DNA from: Chloroflexota bacterium
GTDB lineage: Bacteria; Chloroflexota; Dehalococcoidia; UBA1151
DNA: 6,154 nucleotides
Assembly: GCA_022561735.1 (NCBI GenBank)
Contig: JADFQR010000088.1
Span: 1-6,154, forward strand
Direction of reading: 5' to 3'
In this document: positions 1 to 4,953 of the stretch, piece after piece
Layout: each line of letters begins with the position of its first letter
Numbering within the stretch: the first letter of the stretch is position 1
The notes under the pieces: generated by a model
What the model was told of the DNA's origin: nothing
Database searches by the model: none
The model's input: only the letters and a program-made list of their open reading frames with translations
Made by a program: the position numbers and the translations under genes

Positions 1-106
1 TCGCCCGGTATCGTCCTCGAAATATTCGGAAAGAACCCGTTATGCAGCGGTCATTCCCCCCGTATACGACAGGCGGAAGACGGATATCACCGTACCGATG
101 CGCCGG

Positions 107-547
107 TCAATCCTGTTCTGGATTTGCGCGCCCCCGCACGTAATCGAGCACGACTTCAATGCCCTCTTCCGGCGCGCCCAACGATACCGCTGTCGCAACA
201 TCTCTCTTTGACAGTTCTTCTTCCCCTAGCCCGGCATGCGCCACGGCACGGTTGCCGTAAGCGTCCGAGTTGGTGGGGTCCAGCTTGATAGCCCTATCCA
301 GGTTTGCGACCGCCTGGACAAAATTGCCGAGGGTCAGGTGGGCCGTACCCATGTTGAACTGGATCGTGGCATCGTCAGGCCGAATTACCTCGGCTCGCTC
401 AAATGACTCAACAGCGCGATCCGGGAAGCCAAGCTGGGCGAATTTAAGCCCCCGCCCGAACCAGCCGTCGAAATCATCCGAGCCCGGCTCCGGGCTTTCT
501 GTCGGTTCGATGTTTTTATCGCTGGGTTGCAGGTTCACGGCAACCAC
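107..547 (-). CDS. Small TPR-repeat protein
   Basis: A 146-residue protein made almost entirely of tetratricopeptide repeats, helical hairpins that usually mediate protein-protein contacts. A Pro/Glu/Asp-rich N-terminal tail (about residues 1-26) precedes three repeats at about 27-59, 60-93 and 94-127. The first two show the TPR pattern well: W-x2-G-x2-[L/F]-x2-L-G, then A-x3-[F/L]-x2-A and a closing Pro (A45, F49, A52, P57 in repeat 1; G67, G74, A79, A86, P91 in repeat 2). Repeat 3 is degenerate. There is no signal peptide or membrane segment, so it is probably cytoplasmic. The start is GTG, with an in-frame TAA shortly upstream; no strong Shine-Dalgarno is visible and a second GTG lies three codons on. 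It is transcribed divergently from the cupredoxin lipoprotein gene. TPR proteins have no single function and the partner is unknown. Confidence is high that it is a TPR gene, low for its role. Confidence 0.85.
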   Translation of the reverse strand: MVAVNLQPSDKNIEPTESPEPGSDDFDGWFGRGLKFAQLGFPDRAVESFERAEVIRPDDATIQFNMGTAHLTLGNFVQAVANLDRAIKLDPTNSDAYGNRAVAHAGLGEEELSKRDVATAVSLGAPEEGIEVVLDYVRGRANPEQD

Positions 548-763
548 TTTACGCCCACGCCCTGATCGCGCGCGGGTTTATCGGCGAACAGTCCCGGCAA
601 TACATCCACGTCCTGCTTCGAGCCGTAGCAACGTCAACAGGTCACAGAGGCCCTTAACGGCGGTCTGGACGCGTATCGACGAAGGCAGACCGGGGTAACA
701 CCGCCCGGGGTTGGCCTTCGGGGCGCCGGGCCAGGCGTCCCCCACGGGGTATCGTCGCCGGAT

Positions 764-768
764 GGAGG
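764..768 (+). promoter_or_regulatory. Shine-Dalgarno deciding the GTG start of the cupredoxin gene
   Basis: GGAGG sits five bases before a GTG at 774. The frame is open further upstream to a TTG at 711 and an ATG at 762, but the ATG overlaps the ribosome site itself and neither has a comparable site. Starting at 774 also leaves a normal-length lipoprotein signal peptide. Confidence 0.6.
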
Positions 769-773
769 AAGAT

Positions 774-1556
774 GTGCTGAACGTGAAATATATCGGCGGC
801 TTCCTCCCCGGAACACGCGTCTCACGAAAGCGTCGCCCGCTCCCCCTTCTTGCGTTGGCCGCCATCGGCCTGTTAATCGCATCGAGCGCGTGTGGTTCAG
901 AACCGGGCTCATCCTCGCAACTGCCTGTCGCAGCTCCGGCTTTGTCCCCGGCAGCGACGACCGGCCCGTCGCCAGACCCAACGGCGACCCTGTCCACGCC
1001 CGCGCCGGCTACGCCTACAACTGAGCCTGTGACACCAACGCCCACTCTCATTCCTACGCCAACGGCGGCGCCTTCGCCAACAGCCACGCCGGAGCCGGAG
1101 CCTACGACACCTCCGCCAACTCCATTCCCCACGGCAACAGCCGCGCCTTCACCAACGGCCAGCGCCATTCCGGGGTCACCGCCAACGTTCAATCCGCAAC
1201 CCACGCCCACTCTCGTTCCCACGGCAACGGCCGCGCCTTCACCAACGGCCACGCCTGAGCCGGAGCAGGTGGCAACGGCTGCGCCTCTGGCCCCACCGCC
1301 TACCGCAGACGCGGACATCATCGGTTTCGCACATATAAACGTCACCGTTGCGGCCGGGACCACGATAACGTGGACCAATCGGGACAACGCCCCGCATACG
1401 GTCACCGCAGGTAGCCCGGGCAATGTCACCGGGGCGTTCGACAGCGGGGTCTTCGGCATCGGCGGCGCCTACTCGCTCCTGTTCGACACGCCCGGCCAGT
1501 TCGCCTACTACTGCACAGTCCATCCATTCATGCAGGCTATCGTGACCGTCCAGTAG
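774..1556 (+). CDS. Amicyanin-like cupredoxin lipoprotein with Pro/Thr stalk
   Basis: A 260-residue exported blue-copper protein, predicted to be membrane-anchored outside the cell and to carry electrons. A basic stretch (RKRR, about 18-21) and a hydrophobic core lead to a lipobox-like SSAC with the candidate lipidated Cys at about 40. Residues 45-178 are a low-complexity Pro/Thr/Ala stalk with internal repeats. Residues 179-260 are a cupredoxin domain with all four type 1 copper ligands: H208 (in APHTV), C247, H250 and M253. The ligand loop is C-T-V-H-P-F-M (Cys-x2-His-x2-Met), the short loop known from amicyanin; plastocyanin has two more residues before Met. The W-x-N-R-x3-PH pattern before the first His also matches amicyanin. 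GTG start is chosen for its GGAGG. No methylamine dehydrogenase or other obvious redox partner gene is in view, so the electron donor and acceptor are unknown. The lipobox is not a perfect match, so attachment by an uncleaved anchor is possible. Confidence 0.88.
   Translation: MLNVKYIGGFLPGTRVSRKRRPLPLLALAAIGLLIASSACGSEPGSSSQLPVAAPALSPAATTGPSPDPTATLSTPAPATPTTEPVTPTPTLIPTPTAAPSPTATPEPEPTTPPPTPFPTATAAPSPTASAIPGSPPTFNPQPTPTLVPTATAAPSPTATPEPEQVATAAPLAPPPTADADIIGFAHINVTVAAGTTITWTNRDNAPHTVTAGSPGNVTGAFDSGVFGIGGAYSLLFDTPGQFAYYCTVHPFMQAIVTVQ
1038..1265 (+). repeat. Intragenic repeats coding for the Pro/Thr stalk
   Basis: Two 63-base units at 1038-1100 and 1203-1265 are about 89% identical (56 of 63 positions by eye); both encode PTPTL[I/V]PT.TAAPSPTATPEPE. 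A partial third copy of the AAPSPTA module lies between them, at about 1129-1175. Most differences are at third codon positions, which suggests duplication followed by selection on the protein. The modules form the flexible stalk of the cupredoxin lipoprotein. Confidence 0.8.
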
Positions 1557-1601
1557 TCCAGATCACGCCCCGGTTGTTACCCGCTGGCCGGCCGATCCGC
1601 G

Positions 1602-1628
1602 GCAATCGCAGATCAAACGTGCGATTGC
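1602..1628. repeat. 9-bp perfect inverted repeat between the cupredoxin and formyltransferase genes
   Basis: GCAATCGCA (1602-1610) and TGCGATTGC (1620-1628) are perfect reverse complements around a 9-base loop. The repeat lies 46 bases after the cupredoxin stop and about 90 bases before the next start. There is no T-run on either side, so it is not a standard intrinsic terminator. It may be a factor-dependent termination or 3'-end structure for the upstream gene, or an operator for the downstream one, since its right arm overlaps a possible -35 element. Confidence 0.4.
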
Positions 1629-1651
1629 GCAATACGCCGGCGCGCTAGAAT
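1625..1651 (+). promoter_or_regulatory. Possible weak promoter for the formyltransferase gene
   Basis: TTGCGC (1625-1630) and TAGAAT (1646-1651) are separated by 15 bases and resemble -35 and -10 elements. The spacing is short and the -35 is poor, so this is only a candidate. Transcription from it would give a leader of about 60 bases. Confidence 0.2.
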
Positions 1652-1708
1652 CGGCTTTCCTGTCGCTCCCGGAACAGGGGCGGCGTTCAGTTCACCGGCG
1701 AGATAAAC

Positions 1709-1716
1709 GAGGGAAG
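1709..1716 (+). promoter_or_regulatory. Ribosome binding site of the formyltransferase gene
   Basis: GAGGGAAG ends four bases before the ATG at 1721; the GAGGG core is seven bases away. It supports this ATG as the start. Confidence 0.5.
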
Positions 1717-1720
1717 TCAA

Positions 1721-2692
1721 ATGCGCATCGTGCTAATCGGGCAGCAGGCGTTCGGCAAATCGGTGCTGGAAGCGATCCTCGACGCGGGCAAGGACGAGGT
1801 TGTGGGAGTTTTCTGTTCCCCGGACAGGGAAGGCCGGCCGGAAGATCCGCTAAAGGCCGGCGCCCGGGAACGCGGCATCCCGATATTTCAACCGGGCCGG
1901 TTCCGCAGCGCCGAGGCTATCGAACAGTTCACCGGCCTGTCCTCTGACCTCTGCGTCATGGCGTACGTGACGGACATCGTGCCGATGGAGATGATCCAGG
2001 CGCCGAGCCACGGGACGATCCAGTACCACCCGTCGCTTCTCCCCCTCCACCGGGGGCCAAGCTCGATCAACTGGCCGATCATCATGGGAGAAAAGCGCAC
2101 CGGCCTGAGCATTTTCTGGCCGGACAAAGGCCTGGACACGGGGCCGATACTTCTGCAGAAAGAGGTCGAGATCGGGCCGGACGACACGCTCGGCTCCATC
2201 TATTTCAACCACCTGTACCCGATGGGCGTGGAGTCGATGATCGAATCGATCGACCTCGTCCGCGCGGGAAACGCGCCGAAGATCGACCAGGACGAGGAGA
2301 AGGCGACCTACGAAAGCTGGGCGAAGGCGAAGGACGGGAAGATCGACTGGTCCCTGCCCTCCAGCCGGGTCTACGACCTGATTCGCGGCTGCAATCCTCA
2401 GCCGGGCGCCAGTACGACCCGGGACGGCGAAACGCTACGGATATTTGACTCTTCCCTGAGTGCCGGGAGCACCGGGAGTACTGGGAGTACTGGGAGTTCC
2501 GGCAACACGGGCACCGACGACATGGGCGCATCCCCCGGTACGGTCATCGCGTCCGGTGACGATGGCTTTACGGTGGCTACAGGTGACGGCGCTGTGCTGG
2601 TACGGCGTGTGCAGCGCCCGGGCGCAAAAAAAGAACCGGCCGCAGAATTCGCATCTGCGGCCGGTCTTAAGATCGGAGATCGCCTCGGGTGA
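1721..2692 (+). CDS. 10-formyl-THF hydrolase/formyltransferase-family protein (FDH N-domain-like)
   Basis: A 323-residue cytoplasmic protein of the formyltransferase fold, which moves or hydrolyses the formyl group of 10-formyltetrahydrofolate. It resembles the N-terminal hydrolase domain of formyltetrahydrofolate dehydrogenase (ALDH1L1) more than methionyl-tRNA formyltransferase: an N-terminal IGQ..FG motif, residues 102-111 reading YHPSLLPLHR, then INW, SIFW, GLDTG, LLQKE and ATYE in the same order and spacing. The catalytic His and Asp are present (H103, D139). The position that is Asn in canonical formyltransferases (I-N-V-H) and Ile in vertebrate FDH, as I recall it, is Gln here (Q101). 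Residues 1-205 are the Rossmann-like catalytic domain and 206-323 the C-terminal OB-like domain, split by a Gly/Ser/Thr repeat loop at 248-265. The acyl-carrier and aldehyde dehydrogenase domains of full FDH are absent and the gene ends normally at TGA. The acceptor is unknown: hydrolase (PurU-like role), tRNA or sugar-amine formylation cannot be separated from sequence alone. Confidence 0.85.
   Translation: MRIVLIGQQAFGKSVLEAILDAGKDEVVGVFCSPDREGRPEDPLKAGARERGIPIFQPGRFRSAEAIEQFTGLSSDLCVMAYVTDIVPMEMIQAPSHGTIQYHPSLLPLHRGPSSINWPIIMGEKRTGLSIFWPDKGLDTGPILLQKEVEIGPDDTLGSIYFNHLYPMGVESMIESIDLVRAGNAPKIDQDEEKATYESWAKAKDGKIDWSLPSSRVYDLIRGCNPQPGASTTRDGETLRIFDSSLSAGSTGSTGSTGSSGNTGTDDMGASPGTVIASGDDGFTVATGDGAVLVRRVQRPGAKKEPAAEFASAAGLKIGDRLG
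2462..2515 (+). repeat. 9-bp tandem repeat coding for (Thr-Gly-Ser)n inside the formyltransferase gene
   Basis: Six consecutive 9-base units, consensus ACTGGGAGT, with the middle three nearly identical and the outer ones diverged. They encode AGS-TGS-TGS-TGS-SGN-TGT (residues 248-265). The array is in phase with the reading frame, so gain or loss of units would not break the protein. It falls in a loop of the C-terminal domain that is also long and variable in FDH. Confidence 0.85.
2626..2665 (-). terminator. Intrinsic-terminator-like hairpin for minus-strand transcription, inside the formyltransferase 3' end
   Basis: ACCGGCCGCAGA (2635-2646) and TCTGCGGCCGGT (2654-2665) form a perfect 12-bp, GC-rich stem with a 7-base loop. 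Read on the minus strand, the stem is followed at once by TTCTTTTTTT (from the A-run at 2626-2635), the classic layout of a Rho-independent terminator. It would stop transcripts coming from the small membrane-protein gene or from the convergent gap. It lies inside codons for a conserved-looking KKEPAAEF-like segment of the formyltransferase, so the A-run (Lys codons) and Ala-rich stem could also arise by chance from coding. Confidence 0.55.
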
Positions 2693-3097
2693 AACCTTCG
2701 GTTCCCCTCGAACCGCCAGGGTGTTCCAGGGCTGACGGGGGTGTGATTGCCGGGACGGGGTGATGACCCGGCAAAACCGTCTGCTTCCGGAGACTTCCGT
2801 TCGACTTCCCGGCCCCCGGGTAGCGGGCGCCGGGATGGGTGGGTGGATGAATGTCGAGCGGAGCGTCCTGTAATTTCTGGTTTAACTCTCCTGGTGAATG
2901 CGTCCGATCTGGCCGGCCAGCCAGGCGGGTGGGGTGCCCGGGGCCGTTGAACCTGATGTTCATGCCCGGGCCAACCGCAGGTCAGGTCACAGCGGCTCAG
3001 GACCGCCGGGCCGCCGAGGTCGCAGATGAGCCAGAAGGCCAACCGGATTGCCGGTCCCGATTCGTCGCGCGGCGGCGCCGGTCAAGCGACCGGGTAC
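2693..3097. other. 405-base convergent intergenic region, structured, no convincing gene
   Basis: No open frame here has a good ribosome site, recognisable motif or clear codon bias. The longest minus-strand candidate (2667-2963, 98 codons) ends right before the terminator-like hairpin but has no Shine-Dalgarno, only weak G/C bias at third positions and a Pro/Gly/Arg-rich product. The region is rich in inverted repeats: CGGTTC/GAACCG at 2699-2715 just after the formyltransferase stop; TGCCGGG/CCCGGCA at 2748-2773; the 12-bp palindrome CTGGCCGGCCAG at 2909-2920; and a nested stem at 2936-2971. I found no match to RNase P RNA, tmRNA, tRNA or a riboswitch that I know. It could be a long 3' untranslated region of the minus-strand membrane-protein gene or hold an unrecognised small RNA. 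Confidence 0.5.
2936..2971. repeat. Nested stem-loop in the convergent gap
   Basis: An outer stem GCCCGGG (2936-2942) with CCCGGGC (2965-2971) encloses an inner stem TGAAC (2948-2952) with GTTCA (2958-2962), a 5-base apical loop and an asymmetric internal loop. No T-run follows on either strand. GC-rich sequence makes short stems common, so the function is unknown. Confidence 0.4.
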
Positions 3098-3292
3098 TTA
3101 TTCAGCGTCGGTAAAGCCGATCAGGCTCACGGACGGGTCGTTAGCGGGCCGGACAGGCGAGTTCTCAGGGGTCACTGCGAACGTTATCGCGCTCAGCACC
3201 ATTATCAGAAGGGTCGCTATGATCGCGACGTAGGTCGCGATACTGAGCGGCGGACGTGCCGTCTGCTCGTAATCCAGGGCTTTCTCGCGCAT
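3098..3292 (-). CDS. Small single-pass membrane protein, unknown function
   Basis: A 64-residue protein with a charged N-terminal tail (MREKALDYEQ), one strongly hydrophobic segment at about residues 18-40 (rich in Ile, Leu, Ala, Val) and a polar C-terminal tail of 24 residues with several Pro and Asp. Topology is probably N-in, C-out, since Arg/Lys lie only before the membrane segment. The ATG at 3292 is chosen because GGGAGAGA (3301-3308 on the minus strand) precedes it; the frame stays open upstream to a GTG at 3382, which would add 30 residues but lacks a ribosome site. Third codon positions are mostly G/C, as expected of a real gene here, and overlapping plus-strand frames give no plausible protein. 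It is divergent from the universal stress protein gene and shares its control region. I do not recognise the family. It could be a small accessory subunit or stress-related membrane peptide, but nothing in the sequence settles this. Confidence 0.6.
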   Translation of the reverse strand: MREKALDYEQTARPPLSIATYVAIIATLLIMVLSAITFAVTPENSPVRPANDPSVSLIGFTDAE

Positions 3293-3381
3293 CTCGCGTC
3301 TCTCTCCCGATTCGGTTTTTTTGACCGGTGCGGCATTCCTGGCCGGTAAGGCTATTCCGGCCCCGCCGGCGCCGAACGGCA

Positions 3382-3432
3382 CCCCGGCAGTTACGCCGGT
3401 CCCAACGACTCACTACATAGTCACTGCCGGGG
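3382..3432. repeat. 10-bp perfect inverted repeat with inner stem
   Basis: CCCCGGCAGT (3382-3391) pairs with ACTGCCGGGG (3423-3432). Inside it, GACT (3407-3410) pairs with AGTC (3419-3422), which directly abuts the outer arm. The TCAC pair at 3410/3421 lies within it. It stands about 90 bases upstream of the small membrane-protein start, so it could be an operator or leader structure for that gene. Confidence 0.4.
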
Positions 3433-3530
3433 CCCCGGATGGCGAGGGCGATGCCACGACAACGCCATTGTTGGAATCTCGGGCCGGCCTCTGGGGGCGC
3501 ACGCACCCCCGGGGCGTCGGATAACCGGCA

Positions 3531-3585
3531 TCCTCACGGGACCCTCACGTTGGCACGGCAGCCGTTCACACTCGTTTCACATCGT
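3531..3585 (+). promoter_or_regulatory. 11-bp-phased direct repeats, candidate response-regulator binding site
   Basis: Cut into 11-mers from 3531, the sequence reads TCCTCACGGGA, CCCTCACGTTG, a non-matching unit, GTTCACACTCG, TTTCACATCGT. CTCAC occurs in units 1 and 2 and TTCACA in units 4 and 5, with exact 11-base spacing inside each pair. Direct repeats with about one helical turn between half-sites are the hallmark of PhoB/OmpR-family response regulators; the TTCACA pair resembles a Pho-type box. The block ends about ten bases before a possible -10 TATGAA (3595-3600), where such activators bind. The actual regulator is unknown. Confidence 0.4.
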
Positions 3586-3594
3586 GTCGGCGAG

Positions 3595-3600
3595 TATGAA
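3595..3600 (+). promoter_or_regulatory. Possible -10 element of the universal stress protein gene
   Basis: TATGAA is a fair -10 match with no good -35 at normal distance. TTTCAC at 3575-3580 is only 14 bases away, which fits an activator-dependent promoter using the phased repeats. The leader would be about 60 bases. Confidence 0.25.
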
Positions 3601-3655
3601 CACGCTGTCGACCGGTCGCTGTGCCGCGCCGGACGGCGTGAAGTCAGTACGACGC

Positions 3656-3660
3656 GGAGG
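3656..3660 (+). promoter_or_regulatory. Shine-Dalgarno deciding the TTG start of the universal stress protein gene
   Basis: GGAGG lies five bases before TTG at 3666. Translation from this TTG gives a protein beginning MDKQYRRILVPLDGS, the normal N-terminus of this family, and no ATG is available before the first strand. Confidence 0.7.
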
Positions 3661-3665
3661 TCGGA

Positions 3666-4604
3666 TTGGATAAACAGTACCGGCGGATACTGGTTCCGCT
3701 AGATGGCTCCGAGGTGGCGAAGTCCGCCGTCCCTGTCGCGGCGGGAATGGGCCGCCTTTTCGACTCCGAGTTAACGCTGATCACGGTATTACCCGAGTCA
3801 ACCCGGCTGTCAGAGCGGGTCCCCGTGGGAACAGAGGCTGCTGCCAACGGTGCAGCGCAGAGCCCGGGAAACGCCGGATCGGACGCCGTGTCTTACCTTG
3901 AGGATGTAGCCGGGCGACTCAGGCATTCCGGGGTCCAGGCGAATACAGCGGCCGTCTTCAACACCGATCCGGCGACCGAGATAGTCCTGACGGCGCGGGA
4001 CCGGCAATTTGATCTGATAATCATGGCATCGCGCGGCCGGTCCGGGTTCGTCCGCGGCCTGCTTGGGTCTGTCACGGATCGCGTGATCCATTCTTCACCG
4101 ATACCCGTGATGGTGGTCCCGGCGGGCGGCGACCCCGGGACCGACCGGTGGACGTTCAGTTCGGTGATCGTCCCGCTTGACGGTTCGGATCTCGCCGAAA
4201 CAGCGTTACCTCACGTTGAATGTATCTCCCGGGCAGCGAACGCCCCGATCACGCTAATCCGTGCAGCACCGTTCCCAACGATGTACGGCGGAGATCCGTA
4301 CGGCGGCCTGCCGACCGGGGTGCTTGCGATCGCCGAAGATGATGAAAAGCGGGCGAAACATTACCTGGTCGAGATCGCCACGAGGCTGCGGGCCCGCGGG
4401 CGCACCGTTGAAACGCACGTCGGCAGCGGTCATCCACGTTCCGAGATCACGCAGATCGCGCAGGACATGACCGATGCGATAGTGGTCATGACGACGCGCG
4501 GCACTTCTGGACTGACGCGATGGGTGGTTGGCAGCGTCGCCGATAGCGTAATCCGATCTTCCGGGGTCCCCGTGCTGGTGGTTCCGCCAAGTATGAATCG
4601 TTGA
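3666..4604 (+). CDS. Tandem-domain universal stress protein (UspA family)
   Basis: A 312-residue cytoplasmic protein with two UspA domains, about residues 5-152 and 163-308. Each begins with the family strand plus VPLDGS (D13, D172) and ends with the nucleotide-binding loop: S-R-G-x2-G-x6-GS at 122-135 and T-R-G-x2-G-x6-GS at 277-290, followed by hydrophobic VPVMVVP and VPVLVVP strands. Both loops keep the Gly and Gly-Ser residues of ATP-binding members such as MJ0577, with Ala or Thr at the first Gly position, a common variant, so both halves probably bind ATP. Members are induced by starvation, hypoxia and other stress and act by sensing or buffering nucleotides; the exact role here is not known. 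The TTG start is supported by GGAGG. The gene lies under a divergent control region with 11-bp-phased repeats and just upstream of a FixL-like sensor, which suggests a link to oxygen or redox stress, but this is inference. Confidence 0.92.
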   Translation: MDKQYRRILVPLDGSEVAKSAVPVAAGMGRLFDSELTLITVLPESTRLSERVPVGTEAAANGAAQSPGNAGSDAVSYLEDVAGRLRHSGVQANTAAVFNTDPATEIVLTARDRQFDLIIMASRGRSGFVRGLLGSVTDRVIHSSPIPVMVVPAGGDPGTDRWTFSSVIVPLDGSDLAETALPHVECISRAANAPITLIRAAPFPTMYGGDPYGGLPTGVLAIAEDDEKRAKHYLVEIATRLRARGRTVETHVGSGHPRSEITQIAQDMTDAIVVMTTRGTSGLTRWVVGSVADSVIRSSGVPVLVVPPSMNR

Positions 4605-4618
4605 ACCCGGCAACCGGA

Positions 4619-4642
4619 GCCAGGATTGTTGTCGGCCCTGGC
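4619..4642. repeat. Short inverted repeat after the universal stress protein gene
   Basis: GCCAGG (4619-4624) pairs with CCTGGC (4637-4642) across a 12-base loop, 15 bases after the stop codon. The stem is only 6 bp and no T-run follows, so it is at best a weak 3'-end structure. Confidence 0.2.
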
Positions 4643-4680
4643 ATGGTCCCCGGCCGCTGTGCGTCAAGCGCGTAATATAA

Positions 4681-4953
4681 ATGTGCTCGCCGCCTCTGTT
4701 CCGGCTGGCCGGGCGGTTGGAGAAGCTGCCTTCCTTCGCCTACTATGAACGCCTGCCGCTATCGAACTTCGGCAATGCCGACCCGGTATCGAAAAACCCG
4801 TATGCCGGTATGAGAGTGGCCACCCCGGGCACGGCGATACGCTTATTCAGCGCCGGGGCTGGCGGCATGATCCCGGCCGTCACCCAGCCGGGGTGCAAAA
4901 GCGATGTAGTAGGCCAGATCCCCCTTAAGCCGGTTGATCTTTATGAACGATGA
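4681..4953 (+). CDS. Hypothetical small ORF overlapping the sensor start, uncertain
   Basis: A 90-codon frame starting with ATG and ending with TGA at 4951-4953, eleven bases inside the following sensor gene (shared sequence ATGAACGATGA). Third positions lean to G/C and the product has an ordinary composition, with no membrane segment, signal peptide or motif I recognise. In favour: the sensor gene lacks a Shine-Dalgarno, which fits translational coupling to an upstream ORF. Against: this ORF also lacks a ribosome site and has no recognisable homology. An A/T-rich TAATATAA (4673-4680) directly before its ATG may instead be a -10 element for the sensor transcript, in which case this ATG would sit at or before the RNA start and the stretch would be leader. 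If it is not a gene, the 338 bases from 4605 to 4942 hold only this possible promoter and the short repeat at 4619-4642. Confidence 0.3.
   Translation: MCSPPLFRLAGRLEKLPSFAYYERLPLSNFGNADPVSKNPYAGMRVATPGTAIRLFSAGAGGMIPAVTQPGCKSDVVGQIPLKPVDLYER

Larger units (their letters stand above)
3293..3665. promoter_or_regulatory. Divergent control region between the small membrane protein and universal stress protein genes
   Basis: The 373 bases hold no convincing gene. A plus-strand TTG frame at 3321-3524 has no ribosome site and a low-complexity product. The region contains three pairs of TCAC half-sites spaced 11 bases start to start (3410/3421, 3534/3545, 3566/3577), a 10-bp perfect inverted repeat at 3382-3432 and a possible -10 element at 3595-3600. 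It is therefore likely to carry promoters for both flanking genes. Confidence 0.5.

Noticed and set aside
1..106. Open plus-strand frames at the left edge
   Set aside because: These frames run through the TPR gene's complement and give no recognisable protein; 106 bases are too few to judge whether another gene ends here.
578..1459. Long minus-strand frame with Gly/Val/Ala repeats
   Set aside because: It is antisense to the cupredoxin lipoprotein; the Gly/Val runs are only the complement of the Pro/Thr stalk codons. The plus strand has a signal peptide and a full copper site.
2667..2963. 98-codon minus-strand frame ending just before the terminator-like hairpin
   Set aside because: Its position is tempting, but there is no ribosome site, third-position G/C bias is weak and the product is low-complexity. 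It is kept only as a possibility under the convergent gap.
2398..3042. 214-codon minus-strand frame across the end of the formyltransferase gene
   Set aside because: Pro/Arg/Ser-rich product without motifs, much of it antisense to a clear enzyme gene; typical of spurious frames in high-GC DNA.
2690..3100. Possible RNase P RNA, tmRNA, tRNA or known riboswitch in the gap
   Set aside because: I looked on both strands for hallmark conserved stretches such as GGAAAGTC, a tRNA T-arm with matching acceptor stem and cobalamin-type boxes, and found none. The GGTTCGA-like run on the minus strand near 2710 is part of a simple hairpin.
3026..3349. 107-codon plus-strand frame over the small membrane-protein gene
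   Set aside because: Arg/His/Gly-rich product with no motif. The opposite strand has a ribosome site, codon bias and a clear membrane segment.
3321..3524. TTG-started plus-strand frame in the divergent control region
   Set aside because: No ribosome site, low-complexity Pro/Thr/Ala product, and it overlaps inverted and phased repeats that look regulatory.
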